Part shown: one piece after another, positions 8,086-17,255 of the stretch
Layout: every line of letters begins with the position of its first letter
Numbering within the stretch: the stretch's first letter is position 1
Assembly: GCA_017460805.1 (NCBI GenBank)
Contig: JAFUAF010000013.1
Location: forward strand, 1 to 64,000
DNA length: 64,000 nucleotides
Origin: Bacillota bacterium
GTDB taxonomy: Bacteria; Bacillota; Clostridia; Lachnospirales; CAG-274
Reading direction: 5' to 3'
Notes under the pieces: model-generated
Seen by the model: only the letters and a program-made list of their open reading frames with translations
Told to the model about the DNA's origin: nothing
The model's database searches: none
Made by a program: the position numbers and the translations under genes

Positions 8086-8943
8086 TTACTGTATTTTTGC
8101 AAAAAAACTTTCGCTGCTTATCCCGCTTGGGCGGTTGTATCGGTGAATATTGAAAAGCCAGTCTATATTTTTATCATCAATATAATTCATGCGTTCGGTG
8201 CAGTCAAAAACAGCCGTAAAACCCAGTTTTCGCAGAATGGACGGACTTTCCTTTGAATATATGCCGTAAGGATAGGCAAAAATAGATGTGGAATACGGCA
8301 TTACTCTTCTGTATTTTGCGATATCTTCGGCAAGAGCGGTCTCATAGGCTTCGGGGCTTTCGCTTTTTATGCGGCCGCAGCCTTTTCTTTTGCCGAGACT
8401 GTGCATATCGTAGGTATGGCAGCCCATTTCAATTCTCCCGCTTTCCTGCAATTTTGTTATTTCGCTTAAAGTCAGATAGCAGTAATCGGGATTGTGACAG
8501 TCGGGGTGGTTTTGCTCTTCAAGGTCGGTATATTTTTCGGTAAAACTTCCGACATTGTTTACGACTGCCTTAAAATCATATTTTTCGAGCAGGGGATAGG
8601 CGTATGTATAAAAACTGCCGTAGCCGTCGTCAAAGGTTATTATAACGGGCTTGTCGGGCAGGGGAGCGGAGTTGTGGGCAAAAGCCGTCAGCTGTTTTAC
8701 GCTTATGGGCGTATAGCCGTTATTTTGCAGGTATTTAAGGTCATTTTCAAATTCCTGCACGGTAACACAGTATTTGCCGCGCAGGGCGGGCTTTGCGGTG
8801 ATATTGTGATACATAAGCACAAGCAGAGGGACTTTTCCCGAGTTTTGGTTTGACATACAGCTTACTGCCGCACCGAATGAACCAAGGATATATGCCCCTA
8901 CAAATATCGTTACTATAACTAAATTGGTATAAACAGTTTTCAT
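8086..8943 (-). CDS. secreted/anchored polysaccharide deacetylase (NodB domain, CE4)
   Basis: CE4 enzymes remove N- or O-acetyl groups from chitin-like or peptidoglycan glycans. The 285-residue protein has one N-terminal membrane segment (about 7-27), so it acts outside the membrane. Motif 1 is present as ITFDDGYG (metal Asp and catalytic Asp). A histidine metal motif follows as GCHTYDMHS, then FAYPYG. The family's opening VLMYHNIT motif lies near residue 45. It may modify peptidoglycan or a surface polymer; the substrate cannot be read from the sequence. Confidence 0.9.
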   Translation of the reverse strand: MKTVYTNLVIVTIFVGAYILGSFGAAVSCMSNQNSGKVPLLVLMYHNITAKPALRGKYCVTVQEFENDLKYLQNNGYTPISVKQLTAFAHNSAPLPDKPVIITFDDGYGSFYTYAYPLLEKYDFKAVVNNVGSFTEKYTDLEEQNHPDCHNPDYCYLTLSEITKLQESGRIEMGCHTYDMHSLGKRKGCGRIKSESPEAYETALAEDIAKYRRVMPYSTSIFAYPYGIYSKESPSILRKLGFTAVFDCTERMNYIDDKNIDWLFNIHRYNRPSGISSESFFAKIQ

Positions 8944-9016
8944 GGCGGTTTTTCACGTTTTTTTATAAGTTTATTGACAGCGCAAAAGATTTATTCATAT
9001 TTTTAACTCTTTTTAC

Positions 9017-9045
9017 TTGACAAGCATAAACTAAAGTGATAATAT
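9017..9045 (+). promoter_or_regulatory. promoter of the isc operon
   Basis: TTGACA (9017-9022), 17 bases, TAATAT (9040-9045). The -10 region and the bases around it (ACTAAAGTGATAATATAAGT) form an imperfect dyad where an Rrf2-type repressor could sit; that operator is inference. Confidence 0.75.
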
Positions 9046-9100
9046 AAGTTGAAAGCAATTCATACAAAAATACTTGGAATTAAAAATCGGGAGTAAAGCT

Positions 9101-9526
9101 ATGAAAATGTCAACAAAAGGACGGTACGGCCTGCGCGCAATGGTAGATATTGCCGTGAACTGCGGCAAGGGCGAATGTGTGTCGCTGAAAAGCGTTGCCA
9201 ACCGTCAGAATTTAAGTGAAAGCTACCTGGAACAGCTTATTTCACCGCTGAAAAAGGCAGGCATAGTCAAAAGCACAAGGGGCGCTCAGGGCGGTTATGT
9301 GCTGGCAAAAAGTGCCGCCGATATAACGGTGGGCGAGATACTGAGGGCGCTTGAAGGTCCGCTTGACATAGTGGAATGTGACAAGGGTACGGCATCTTGC
9401 GGCAGCGCAAGCTGCAAAAACTGCGTCACAAAAAACGTATGGGAAAAACTCAGCGAAAGCGTGAATGAGACCGCGGACAGCATAACCCTTGAAATGCTTG
9501 CCAGACAAAGTATGTCACAGGACTAA
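9101..9526 (+). CDS. iscR: Rrf2-family Fe-S cluster regulator, IscR-like
   Basis: A 141-residue Rrf2 repressor with the winged-helix N-terminus MKMSTKGRYGLRAMVDIA and the recognition motif LSESYLEQL. Four cysteines (93, 100, 105, 108) occupy the cluster-binding loop, so it probably senses [2Fe-2S] status and controls its own operon. The ATG at 9101 is preferred to an upstream TTG because GGGAG lies 8 bases before it and the family starts there. It heads an iscR-iscS-iscU operon, which supports the role. Confidence 0.92.
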   Translation: MKMSTKGRYGLRAMVDIAVNCGKGECVSLKSVANRQNLSESYLEQLISPLKKAGIVKSTRGAQGGYVLAKSAADITVGEILRALEGPLDIVECDKGTASCGSASCKNCVTKNVWEKLSESVNETADSITLEMLARQSMSQD

Positions 9527-9553
9527 AATAAATTTGAAAGAGAGATGTTAAAA

Positions 9554-10732
9554 ATGGAATATTATTTTGATAATGCGGCGACCACAAAGGTACGCCCCGA
9601 GGTGCTGGAGGCCATGCTTCCGTATTTTACGGAAAATTACGGCAATCCCTCCAGTATATATAAAATAAGCCAAAAGACCAAAAAGGCAGTCGAAACGGCA
9701 AGGGAGCAGGTCGCTAAGGCGATAAATGCACCAAATGCAAACGAGATATATTTTACGGCGGGCGGCTCGGAGTCCGATAACTGGGCTTTAAAGGGTATTG
9801 CCGACAGCTATGCTTCAAAGGGCAAGCATATAATCACAAGTGCTATCGAGCATCATGCTATTCTTCATACCTGCGAATACCTTGAAACAAAGGGTTATGA
9901 GGTAACTTATCTGCCCGTTGACGAATACGGCGTTGTTTCGCCCGAAAGCGTTAAGGCGGCTATCCGCCCCGATACCATACTTGTTTCTATCATGTTTGCA
10001 AACAATGAAATAGGTACGATAGAGCCGATCAAGGAGATAGGTGCCGTGTGCAGGGAAGCAGGCGTGCTTTTCCATACCGATGCTGTTCAGGCTGTGGCTC
10101 ATGTACCCATCGACGTACAGGATATGAATATTGATATGCTTTCTATGAGCGGTCATAAATTCTACGGTCCCAAGGGTATCGGTGCAATGTATATCAGAAA
10201 GGGCATAAAGATCCCGTCGTTTATACACGGCGGTGCTCAGGAGAGAAAACGCCGCGCAGGTACGGAAAATGTACCGGGTATCGTTGGTATAGGCAAGGCG
10301 ATTGAACTTGCCGTTTCCGAGCTTGATACCGAGATGCCGCGTCTTATCGCTTTAAGGACAAAGCTTATAAACGGTATTCTTGACAAAGTGCCTTATGCAC
10401 GTCTTAACGGACATCCCGAAAACAGACTTCCGGGCAACGTAAATATCAGTTTTGAATATATCGAGGGCGAGAGCATCCTGCTTTTGCTTGACATGAACGA
10501 GATATGCGCAAGCAGCGGCAGTGCTTGTACAAGCGGCTCGCTCGACCCGTCTCACGTTCTTTTGGCTATCGGCCTGCCTCACGAAAAGGCTCACGGCTCG
10601 TTAAGACTTACAATGGGTCATTTCACTACGGAGGAAGAAGTGGATTTCGTACTTGAAAAACTTCCGCCTATCGTAGAAAGATTAAGAGAAATGTCACCTT
10701 TGTACGAACAGATAAAAAACGCAAATAAATAA
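9554..10732 (+). CDS. iscS: cysteine desulfurase, IscS/NifS family
   Basis: A PLP enzyme that takes sulfur from cysteine to a persulfide for Fe-S cluster assembly. The 392 residues show [10 protein letters not shown] at the N-terminus, the PLP-contacting SAIEHHAI and HTDAVQA, the PLP lysine in [10 protein letters not shown], and the catalytic cysteine loop [10 protein letters not shown]. The ATG at 9554 is used because GAAAGAGAG is about 9 bases upstream; an ATG three codons earlier would touch that site. It sits between the regulator and the scaffold gene. Confidence 0.96.
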   Translation: MEYYFDNAATTKVRPEVLEAMLPYFTENYGNPSSIYKISQKTKKAVETAREQVAKAINAPNANEIYFTAGGSESDNWALKGIADSYASKGKHIITSAIEHHAILHTCEYLETKGYEVTYLPVDEYGVVSPESVKAAIRPDTILVSIMFANNEIGTIEPIKEIGAVCREAGVLFHTDAVQAVAHVPIDVQDMNIDMLSMSGHKFYGPKGIGAMYIRKGIKIPSFIHGGAQERKRRAGTENVPGIVGIGKAIELAVSELDTEMPRLIALRTKLINGILDKVPYARLNGHPENRLPGNVNISFEYIEGESILLLLDMNEICASSGSACTSGSLDPSHVLLAIGLPHEKAHGSLRLTMGHFTTEEEVDFVLEKLPPIVERLREMSPLYEQIKNANK

Positions 10733-10772
10733 AGTTATTTTTAGTAAAGTTATTTTAGTAAAGTTATTTTTA
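10731..10772 (+). repeat. three tandem AAAGTTATTTT(T)AGT units
   Basis: Units of 15, 14 and 13 bases begin at 10731, 10746 and 10760, the first overlapping the iscS stop and the last running into the iscU ribosome binding site. The tract likely arose by slippage; it sets iscS-iscU spacing and could alter iscU translation. Confidence 0.85.
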
Positions 10773-10786
10773 AGGAGATAATTCAA

Positions 10787-11230
10787 ATGATGTACAGCGA
10801 AAAAGTAATGGATCATTTTATGAACCCCAGAAATGTGGGCGAGATAGAGGATGCAAGCGGTGTCGGTACTGTCGGCAATGCAAAATGCGGCGATATAATG
10901 AAAGTTTATCTTAAAATAGAGGACGGCATTGTAAAAGATGCCAAGTTCAAGACTTTCGGCTGCGGTGCGGCAGTTGCGACAAGTTCTATGGCTACCGAGC
11001 TTATCAAGGGAAAGACTATAGAGGAGTCTTTAAAGATAACAAACAAGGCCGTTATGGAGGCTCTTGACGGACTTCCGCCTATCAAGGTACATTGTTCATG
11101 TCTTGCGGAAGAGGCTCTTCATGCTGCACTCTGGGACTATGCGCAGAAAAACGGTATTGTGATAGAGGGTCTTGAAAAGCCCGTAAACGACATAAGCGAG
11201 CATGAAGAGGTGCCCGCAGAAGATTATTAA
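10787..11230 (+). CDS. iscU: Fe-S cluster assembly scaffold, IscU/NifU-like
   Basis: The scaffold on which clusters are built from IscS sulfur. In 147 residues it has the three cluster-ligand positions Cys34 (NAKCGD), Cys59 (GCGAA) and Cys103 (HCSCLAEE), and the conserved Asp36. The C-terminal tail (residues about 125-147) is acidic and longer than minimal IscU, as in many clostridial NifU-like scaffolds. AAGGAG lies 9 bases before the first of two adjacent ATGs. It is the last gene of the operon, ended by a hairpin. Confidence 0.95.
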   Translation: MMYSEKVMDHFMNPRNVGEIEDASGVGTVGNAKCGDIMKVYLKIEDGIVKDAKFKTFGCGAAVATSSMATELIKGKTIEESLKITNKAVMEALDGLPPIKVHCSCLAEEALHAALWDYAQKNGIVIEGLEKPVNDISEHEEVPAEDY

Positions 11231-11238
11231 AAATTTTT

Positions 11239-11280
11239 ATGCCCGATTTTTAAACTTAGGATTGAAATTCGGGCATTTTA
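11239..11280 (+). terminator. probable terminator of the isc operon
   Basis: ATGCCCGA and its complement TCGGGCAT form an 8-bp stem with a 22-base loop, followed by TTTTA. The long loop makes it weaker than other terminators here. Confidence 0.55.
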
Positions 11281-11353
11281 GTATTATACTATACTTGTTA
11301 GGTTTATTATGAAATTTATCCGAAGTCATATCTTCGGGCAAGGAGGAAACAAA

Positions 11354-13450
11354 ATGAAAAGAAAGTTACTGGCACTTGCTCTTGCAGCAGCAATGGCATT
11401 GTCAAGCGTAAGTTTTGCTTATGCGGATGGAACGAGTGATGCCGCAGCATCAACCACGACGACAGATACAGCGGATACTTCTTCATCCGACAACTCTTCA
11501 TCCGATGCATCAAGTGATTCATCATCAAGTGATTCATCTTCAAGTGATTCATCTTCATCGGATTCATCTTCAAGCAGTTCTTCATCATCCGATTCGGGAA
11601 GTTCGTCTTCTTCAACGGAAAAGGCAACAGAAGCGGCTACAACTGCTCCTACAGAGGCAACTACTGCGGCAAGCAGTTCATCAAGCAGCAGTTCTTCAAG
11701 TAGCAGTTCATCAAGCAGCAGTTCATCAAGCAGCAGTTCTTCAAGTGTAAAGAATTATGAGCAGACTATTGCTGTTACTGTTAATGTTGATGATACAAAA
11801 AACCTCGGACAGTATGTTGAGGGCGATACAGACCCAAGTAATTTCTCATGGTCATCCGACGATAAAAAGATCTGTACCGTAACATCAGCGGGTAAGATCA
11901 CAGGTGTTAAGAAAGGCGAAGCAACTATTACGGCTACTTACACATCAAGCAAGGCAAAATATATCTATACATTCAATGTGACTGTAAAGGGCGAAAGTTC
12001 TTCTTCAAGCAGTTCTTACAACAAGACATTTACTATCAAGGTAGATAAGACACTTGACCTTTATGATTATGTTGATGATGATTATTCCGCAAAGGAATAC
12101 GACTGGACAACAAGCGATAAAAGCATTGCAGCGGTATCAAACAAGGGTGTTGTTACCGGTAAGGATGACGGTGTTGCAACTATCAAAGCGGTAATTGACG
12201 ACGAGGATGTTTCCTACAAGTTCAAGGTTACCGTTGGCAATGGCAGCGATGATGACGATGATGATGACAGTTCGTCATCAAAGAAGAGTTCTTCATCTTC
12301 ATCAAGCAAGACTGTTTCCAAGAAACTTTCATGGGATATTTATCTTGGTACAAGTGATGAACTTGATATAAGCGGTATTCTTGAAGAAAAGGCTTCTTCA
12401 TACGATTGGACAGTAAAGGATGAAGAGGTTGCCGATATTATCGAAAAGAGCGGTACTATCACAGCCGAAGGCACAGGTTCAACAAAGATCACAGCCGAGG
12501 GCGACGATGACGATTATACATTCAATGTGAAAGTTGCAAAGGAATACAAGGTTGAAACCTTCAAACTGAGCGGCGAGTCCTCAAAGAGCATTGAAAGCTA
12601 TCTTGATTATGATATTGACGAATACTCCATTTCATCGGGCAGAAAAGATGTTGTTACAGTCACAGACAGCGGCAAGGTAACAGCAGTTGCAAATGGTGTG
12701 GGCTATATACTTTGCAAGCATGAGGACGGCGATATCGTACAGATATTTGTTACGGTAAGCGGCATTTCAAGCAGCACAAAGGAAACAACAACAGAAACTA
12801 CAACAAGCAGTGAAAAGACGACTTTTGCAGATGCGGCAAGTGCAGCAAAGAGTTTGCAGGGAACGGCTCCCGTAAGCTCGGCACCCGCTTTCGATGATAT
12901 TTCATCAAGACCATGGGCTATCGAGGCTATCAACGCTATGGCTGCAAAGGGCATTATCCTCGGTATCGGCAACAACAAGTTCGATCCCGACAACAACTGC
13001 AAGAGATGTGATTTTGCTATCGTTCTTACTAAGATAATCGGTCTTGACGGCGAGATAGCAACTACAAACTATTCCGATGTTAAACTTGGCGAATACTACT
13101 ACAATTATGTGGGTGTTGCCAAGAAATACGGTATTGAATCGGGCGTAAGCGCTGATTCCTATCGTCCTCTTGATATGATAACCCGTGAAGATATCATGGT
13201 TATGACATACAAGGGTCTTCTTCAGAAAGGCTACCAGTTCAATACAGACCAGAGCGTACTTGCCAACTACACGGATGCTGACAAACTCAGACCCGAGAGC
13301 AGAGAGGCTGTTGCGGCACTTATCAATGCAAAGGCCGTTACGGGTACATCCGATACGACCATCGACCCGACAAGCAATATCACACGCGCTCAGATGGCAG
13401 TTCTTATGAACAATGTTGTCAAGTTTGTTGACAACGGCGGCAAGTTATGA
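11354..13450 (+). CDS. secreted Ser-rich surface protein with Big2-like and SLH domains
   Basis: A 698-residue exported protein held on the cell wall. The signal peptide ends near AYA-DG (residue 23). A low-complexity Ser/Asp then Ser/Thr region (about 25-135) acts as a flexible spacer. Several bacterial Ig-like (Big2) repeats follow, recognisable by the VTSAGKITGVKKGEATITA pattern, then further Ser/Asp linkers. The last 180 residues hold three SLH-type repeats that bind secondary wall polymer (FDDISSRPWAIEAINAMAAKGI, YSDVKLGEYYYNYV, YTDADKLRPESREAV). AAGGAGG precedes ATG 11354. It overlaps rsmG by 4 bases, an odd coupling of a surface protein to an rRNA methylase. Confidence 0.88.
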   Translation: MKRKLLALALAAAMALSSVSFAYADGTSDAAASTTTTDTADTSSSDNSSSDASSDSSSSDSSSSDSSSSDSSSSSSSSSDSGSSSSSTEKATEAATTAPTEATTAASSSSSSSSSSSSSSSSSSSSSSSSSVKNYEQTIAVTVNVDDTKNLGQYVEGDTDPSNFSWSSDDKKICTVTSAGKITGVKKGEATITATYTSSKAKYIYTFNVTVKGESSSSSSSYNKTFTIKVDKTLDLYDYVDDDYSAKEYDWTTSDKSIAAVSNKGVVTGKDDGVATIKAVIDDEDVSYKFKVTVGNGSDDDDDDDSSSSKKSSSSSSSKTVSKKLSWDIYLGTSDELDISGILEEKASSYDWTVKDEEVADIIEKSGTITAEGTGSTKITAEGDDDDYTFNVKVAKEYKVETFKLSGESSKSIESYLDYDIDEYSISSGRKDVVTVTDSGKVTAVANGVGYILCKHEDGDIVQIFVTVSGISSSTKETTTETTTSSEKTTFADAASAAKSLQGTAPVSSAPAFDDISSRPWAIEAINAMAAKGIILGIGNNKFDPDNNCKRCDFAIVLTKIIGLDGEIATTNYSDVKLGEYYYNYVGVAKKYGIESGVSADSYRPLDMITREDIMVMTYKGLLQKGYQFNTDQSVLANYTDADKLRPESREAVAALINAKAVTGTSDTTIDPTSNITRAQMAVLMNNVVKFVDNGGKL

Positions 13451-14118
13451 GATATCTGACCGAAAACCAACAGGCGTTTGATATCTACGAAAAGCTTTTG
13501 CTTGAGTGGAACGAAAAAATAAATCTTACTGCAATAACCGATCACGACGAAATTGCGGTAAAGCATTTTATGGACAGTCTTACGCCGCTTGAATTTCGTG
13601 ATTTCAAAAATAAAAGCGTTATTGACGTTGGCACAGGGGCGGGCTTTCCCGGTCTGCCCCTTAAAATTGCCGTTCCCGAAATGAAGCTTTGCCTGCTTGA
13701 CTCACTTAACAAGCGTATAAATTTCCTTAATGAGGTCGTAAGCACGCTTGGGCTTAAAGATGTACAATGCGTACACGCAAGAGCGGAGGAGGGCGGCAGA
13801 GACAAAAATTTCCGCGAAAAATTTGATTTTGCGCTTTCCCGTGCCGTAGCACCGCTTAATGTTCTGGCGGAATACGACCTGCCTTTTGTAAAGGTTGGCG
13901 GCGAGTTTATAGCACTGAAAGGGCCTGCTGCCGATGAGGAAGTCAAACAGGCGCAGGGTGCTGTCAAACTGCTCGGCGGCGAGATAAGCGACATCAAAGA
14001 AGTGGAGATAGAGGGCAGCGGTCTTAAACACAGAATAGTGTTTGTTGCCAAAGTCAGGTCTACGCCGAATATATATCCGCGCAGAGCGGTAAAAATATCA
14101 AAAAGTCCTTTGTCATAA
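13447..14118 (+). CDS. rsmG: 16S rRNA (guanine-527-N7)-methyltransferase
   Basis: RsmG (GidB) methylates G527 of 16S rRNA using S-adenosylmethionine. The 223 residues contain KINLTAI and HFMDSL near the N-terminus, the SAM-binding loop DVGTGAGFPGLPL, and LSRAVAPL and ALKGP later on. All are family signatures. The ATG overlaps the stop of the surface-protein gene (ATGA). The last codons are unusual: they lie inside the transcription terminator, so the C-terminal KISKSPLS is encoded by the hairpin arm. Confidence 0.96.
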   Translation: MRYLTENQQAFDIYEKLLLEWNEKINLTAITDHDEIAVKHFMDSLTPLEFRDFKNKSVIDVGTGAGFPGLPLKIAVPEMKLCLLDSLNKRINFLNEVVSTLGLKDVQCVHARAEEGGRDKNFREKFDFALSRAVAPLNVLAEYDLPFVKVGGEFIALKGPAADEEVKQAQGAVKLLGGEISDIKEVEIEGSGLKHRIVFVAKVRSTPNIYPRRAVKISKSPLS

Positions 14119-14130
14119 AAGGGCTTTTTT
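14101..14130 (+). terminator. terminator overlapping the rsmG stop codon
   Basis: An 11-bp stem (AAAAGTCCTTT with AAAGGGCTTTT, one G-U pair) is followed by T6. The rsmG stop TAA lies across the loop and the start of the right arm, so ribosomes finishing rsmG would compete with hairpin folding. Confidence 0.8.
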
Positions 14131-14134
14131 GTTG

Positions 14135-14163
14135 TTTACATATATAAATTTTTGTGGTAAAAT
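14135..14163 (+). promoter_or_regulatory. sigma-A promoter for the next two genes
   Basis: TTTACA (14135-14140), 17 bases, TAAAAT (14158-14163), followed by a leader and an AAGGAG site before the ATG at 14205. Confidence 0.7.
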
Positions 14164-14204
14164 TACAATGTAACGTTTTATATTAAAAAATAAGGAGAAA
14201 AAAT

Positions 14205-15794
14205 ATGGACGAGAATAAAACTAATGATACTGCGGGTTCATCATTGGATAACCCTGTGACAAATTCGGAAGATACGGCGTTTGAGATACCCGAAAAGAAG
14301 AAAAAATCGGCGCTTCCGCTGGTGGCGGCAGGTGTTGCTGCGGCCTGTGTTGGTATTACGGCAGCTGTAACGCGCGTTGCCTCGCCCGAGACCAATGTTA
14401 AAAACGAGATAAGCAGGTGCGTGGAGGATTATTCTTCGCGTGAGACCATAAAAAGTCTTATTTTTGACAAGGAACTTGAAGATGTGCTTGTGAGCGGCGA
14501 TTATACGACCGAGGGTAATATAAAGCTTACCGAAAATACTTCTTCCGACAAGGCAAACGGGCTTGGTATCGGCTTTTCAAATGTGGTGGCTTCAAGCAAA
14601 AAGAAGATCTCATCCGACATTAATGTCAATTACAATGGGGCGGATATTGTAAGAATAATGCTTACAATGGATGAAAATACGACAAGAGTGCATATACCTA
14701 AGCTTTTCAGTGAAAGTTTTTCGGTCGAAAACCAAAACGTGCTTACACAGCTGTCAAAATCACAGGTATTCAGTAAATATGCAAAAGAAGCACTGGAAGA
14801 AACCGGCGACTTCTCAATTATGCCTTTTGCGGGCATAGAAACAAGCTCGGCGGCCTATGCACTTAAAGATAAAGTCAAGGAATACGGCAAAGCGGCATTA
14901 CAGGAGGCGGACTCCAATCTCACATACGAAAAAGGCAATAAGACTACCGCACCCGACGGTACACAGGCCGATATCTATATCGTGACCCTGCCCGCGCCCG
15001 CTGCAAAGCAGGCACTTGGCGGTTTCTTGACCAATGTAAGAAACAGTGAAGAATACGCAAATACATTAAATTCCGCTGCCGATTATGCCTTTTCGTCAAA
15101 GCCCGACGCGGCAGCTAAGTACGGCGATAAGGAAAGCCTTATCCAAGAGTGCAACAGTGAATTTGACAAGCTTATCCAATCCGTAAATGATGCGGAGACC
15201 GAGGATATAAAAATAAATGTTATCCCGCTTAAAGACGGCATTGTATTTGGCGTGGATCAGCCTGTTGCAGGTGTGAACGTAAAAATTGACGGCGAATACA
15301 ACTGCGAGGCAAATGTCCTTAAAATAAACAGTGAATTTGCAAAAGACGGCAAGGAATTTAAGTTTGACTATGACGACAGTATAAATACGGTCGAGGGCAT
15401 AGTGACCGAAAACCGCGCATTCAGCGTAGGCAGCGACGGTTCGGTTTCTGTATTTACCATTAACAGCGACTACGACAAAAATGACAGCAGCTTAAAATCC
15501 AATATTGAAATGAACACAGGCGAACAGGCAGTAAAACTTGATTTTGAGGGTACAGCTCAGAAATCGGACAAAAAACTGGAGGTAAAGGCCGACAAACTTT
15601 CTATGGATAACGGGGAAGTATCGTTTGTATTCGACGGCGACTATACATTCAGGGAAAGAACGGAAGACCCGCGCGAGATAAATTCACCGACAGAGTATAA
15701 AGTCAGCGAGATAGGCATAATGCAGGCGCTTGGTCTTTATAACGAGGCTAAGGACAATCTCGGCAGTATTGCGGGAATGTTGGGGTTAGACTGA
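14205..15794 (+). CDS. single-pass surface protein of unknown function
   Basis: A 529-residue protein with about 37 charged cytoplasmic residues, a Lys cluster (KKKK), one membrane helix (about 38-60, Ala/Val-rich) and a large outside domain. The outside part is rich in Asp, Asn and Lys and in alternating strand patterns (VNVKIDGEYNCEANVLKI). That suggests a beta-rich fold like the lipoprotein-carrier or YcnI-type domains, but I recognise no named family. The stop overlaps the next start by one base (TGATG), so the two genes are translated together. Confidence 0.6.
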   Translation: MDENKTNDTAGSSLDNPVTNSEDTAFEIPEKKKKSALPLVAAGVAAACVGITAAVTRVASPETNVKNEISRCVEDYSSRETIKSLIFDKELEDVLVSGDYTTEGNIKLTENTSSDKANGLGIGFSNVVASSKKKISSDINVNYNGADIVRIMLTMDENTTRVHIPKLFSESFSVENQNVLTQLSKSQVFSKYAKEALEETGDFSIMPFAGIETSSAAYALKDKVKEYGKAALQEADSNLTYEKGNKTTAPDGTQADIYIVTLPAPAAKQALGGFLTNVRNSEEYANTLNSAADYAFSSKPDAAAKYGDKESLIQECNSEFDKLIQSVNDAETEDIKINVIPLKDGIVFGVDQPVAGVNVKIDGEYNCEANVLKINSEFAKDGKEFKFDYDDSINTVEGIVTENRAFSVGSDGSVSVFTINSDYDKNDSSLKSNIEMNTGEQAVKLDFEGTAQKSDKKLEVKADKLSMDNGEVSFVFDGDYTFRERTEDPREINSPTEYKVSEIGIMQALGLYNEAKDNLGSIAGMLGLD

Positions 15795-17152
15795 TGGATG
15801 CACCCTTATATAACAGAATAATTCAATTATCACACAGCGCTTATCCTATGCACATGCCGGGGCACAAGCGCTGTGCTCCTTTTAAAGAAGATCTTCTTTT
15901 GCTGGATATTACGGAAATAAAGGGGAGTGACGATCTGCATGCTCCGAGCGGTGTGATAGATCGGGCTCAGCGGAAAATGGCGGAAAGTTACGGAAGTGAC
16001 GAGTGTATTTTTTGCGTAAACGGCGGCAGCAGCGGCGTGCTTGCGGCTGTGCTTGGCACCTGCAAAGAGGGCGATGCCGTGCTGACGGTCAGAAATGCAC
16101 ATAAAAGTCTGCATAACGCACTTGTTTTAAGCGGGGCGGATGCCATGTACTTTTCAACAAGGTCGAATGGTTATGGTTTTGCTCTGCCCGCACAGGCCTG
16201 CGAAATAGAAGAGGCATTAAAAACAAATGCCAAAATTAAGGCCGTTTTTATCGTAAGCCCGACTTATGAGGGCTGCTGTGCCGATATAAAGGCGATAAGC
16301 GAAACTGTACATAAATACGGCAAAATTCTTATAGTTGACGAAACACACGGCGCACATTTTCCGTTTGATACGGCTTTTCCCAAAAATGCGGCAAGGCTCG
16401 GCGCGGATATTTCCATACAAAGCTGGCATAAGACCATGCCTGTGCCAAATCAATGCGCACTGATAAATATAAAAGGCGACAGAGTGGATAAAACCCGTAT
16501 AAAACAGGCTTTTTCCATGGTAACGACCACAAGCCCGTCTTATATTTTTATGGGGCTTATGGATAAAGTTCGGGCATTTTATACCGAAAATACACATCTT
16601 TTTGCGGCTTATGCGGATAAAATGAAAGAAATAAGAGCAAAACTTGGCGGGCTTAACTGCCTTGGCTTGCTTGAAAGTGATGATATATCAAAACTGACTC
16701 TGCTTGCGGACTGCGCGGAAGATACGGCGGCAATAGCGGATAGGCTCAGAAATAAAGGCTTTGAGCTTGAAATGACTGCGCCTTTCTATCTTTTGGCAAT
16801 GACTTCGGTCGCGGATGATCATAATGCACTTGATAAGTTTGTTGAAGCTGTAAAAGAAACTGATAAAACGCTTACATATAAAAAACGCGGGAATTGCGGA
16901 TTTGATATTCTGCCTGTTTCAAAGCCGATAAATCAAAGAAAGATTTTCTATGCGAAAAAAACAAAAATGCCGCTCGATAAGGCTGTCGGACTTACCGCGG
17001 CAGAGCATATAACACCTTTTCCGCCCGATATCCCGCTTGTTATAGCAGGCGAGACCATAACAGAAAACAGCATTGCGGCAATAAAAAGATATATTGCGCA
17101 GGGTGCCGATATACACGGGACAGAGAACGGCATGATATCTGTTTTATCATAG
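15794..17152 (+). CDS. Orn/Lys/Arg decarboxylase-family PLP enzyme
   Basis: A fold-type I PLP decarboxylase of the short Gram-positive type (452 residues; related to SpeA/YaaO/Cad). Visible motifs are PMHMPGHKR near residue 19, DDLHAPSG, the glycine loop FCVNGGSSG, and VDETHGAHF with the PLP-contacting Asp and His. The PLP lysine lies in QSWHKTMP. A C-terminal domain closes over the active site. It would make a polyamine precursor such as agmatine, cadaverine or putrescine; the substrate cannot be decided. It is translationally coupled to the anchored protein upstream. Confidence 0.88.
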   Translation: MDAPLYNRIIQLSHSAYPMHMPGHKRCAPFKEDLLLLDITEIKGSDDLHAPSGVIDRAQRKMAESYGSDECIFCVNGGSSGVLAAVLGTCKEGDAVLTVRNAHKSLHNALVLSGADAMYFSTRSNGYGFALPAQACEIEEALKTNAKIKAVFIVSPTYEGCCADIKAISETVHKYGKILIVDETHGAHFPFDTAFPKNAARLGADISIQSWHKTMPVPNQCALINIKGDRVDKTRIKQAFSMVTTTSPSYIFMGLMDKVRAFYTENTHLFAAYADKMKEIRAKLGGLNCLGLLESDDISKLTLLADCAEDTAAIADRLRNKGFELEMTAPFYLLAMTSVADDHNALDKFVEAVKETDKTLTYKKRGNCGFDILPVSKPINQRKIFYAKKTKMPLDKAVGLTAAEHITPFPPDIPLVIAGETITENSIAAIKRYIAQGADIHGTENGMISVLS

Positions 17153-17255
17153 TATAGTGAACGTCAAAAATATTTGGACGTTCACTATAGGATGGGGCTC
17201 ATAAATAATCAGCCTTAAGCAAGCTTAAGTCCGATTATTTAATTCGCTTACTATA
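17153..17255. repeat. structured inverted-repeat element, copy 1
   Basis: It starts one base after a stop codon. A left hairpin (perfect 12-bp stem ATAGTGAACGTC at 17154-17165 and 17177-17188) is followed by GGGGCTCATAAATAATC. A second hairpin comes next (AAATAATC...GATTATTT enclosing CTTAAGC-AA-GCTTAAG). The right end CGCTTACTATA mirrors the left end TATAGTGAACG, 9 of 11 bases. The same design recurs at 37.97 kb and its end sequence at 57.4 kb. This fits a MITE-like or REP-like mobile repeat. Confidence 0.75.

Noticed and set aside
10731-10772. Tandem repeats between iscS and iscU as a possible CRISPR
   Set aside because: Units are contiguous with no spacers and only three copies; simple slippage explains them.
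11316-11750. Open frames in other phases of the Ser-rich spacer
   Set aside because: Low-complexity TCA/TCT repeats keep all frames open; the products are Met/His or Gln/His strings.
15794-17152. Acid-stress decarboxylase-antiporter system
   Set aside because: No antiporter gene is adjacent; upstream is an anchored protein of unknown role.
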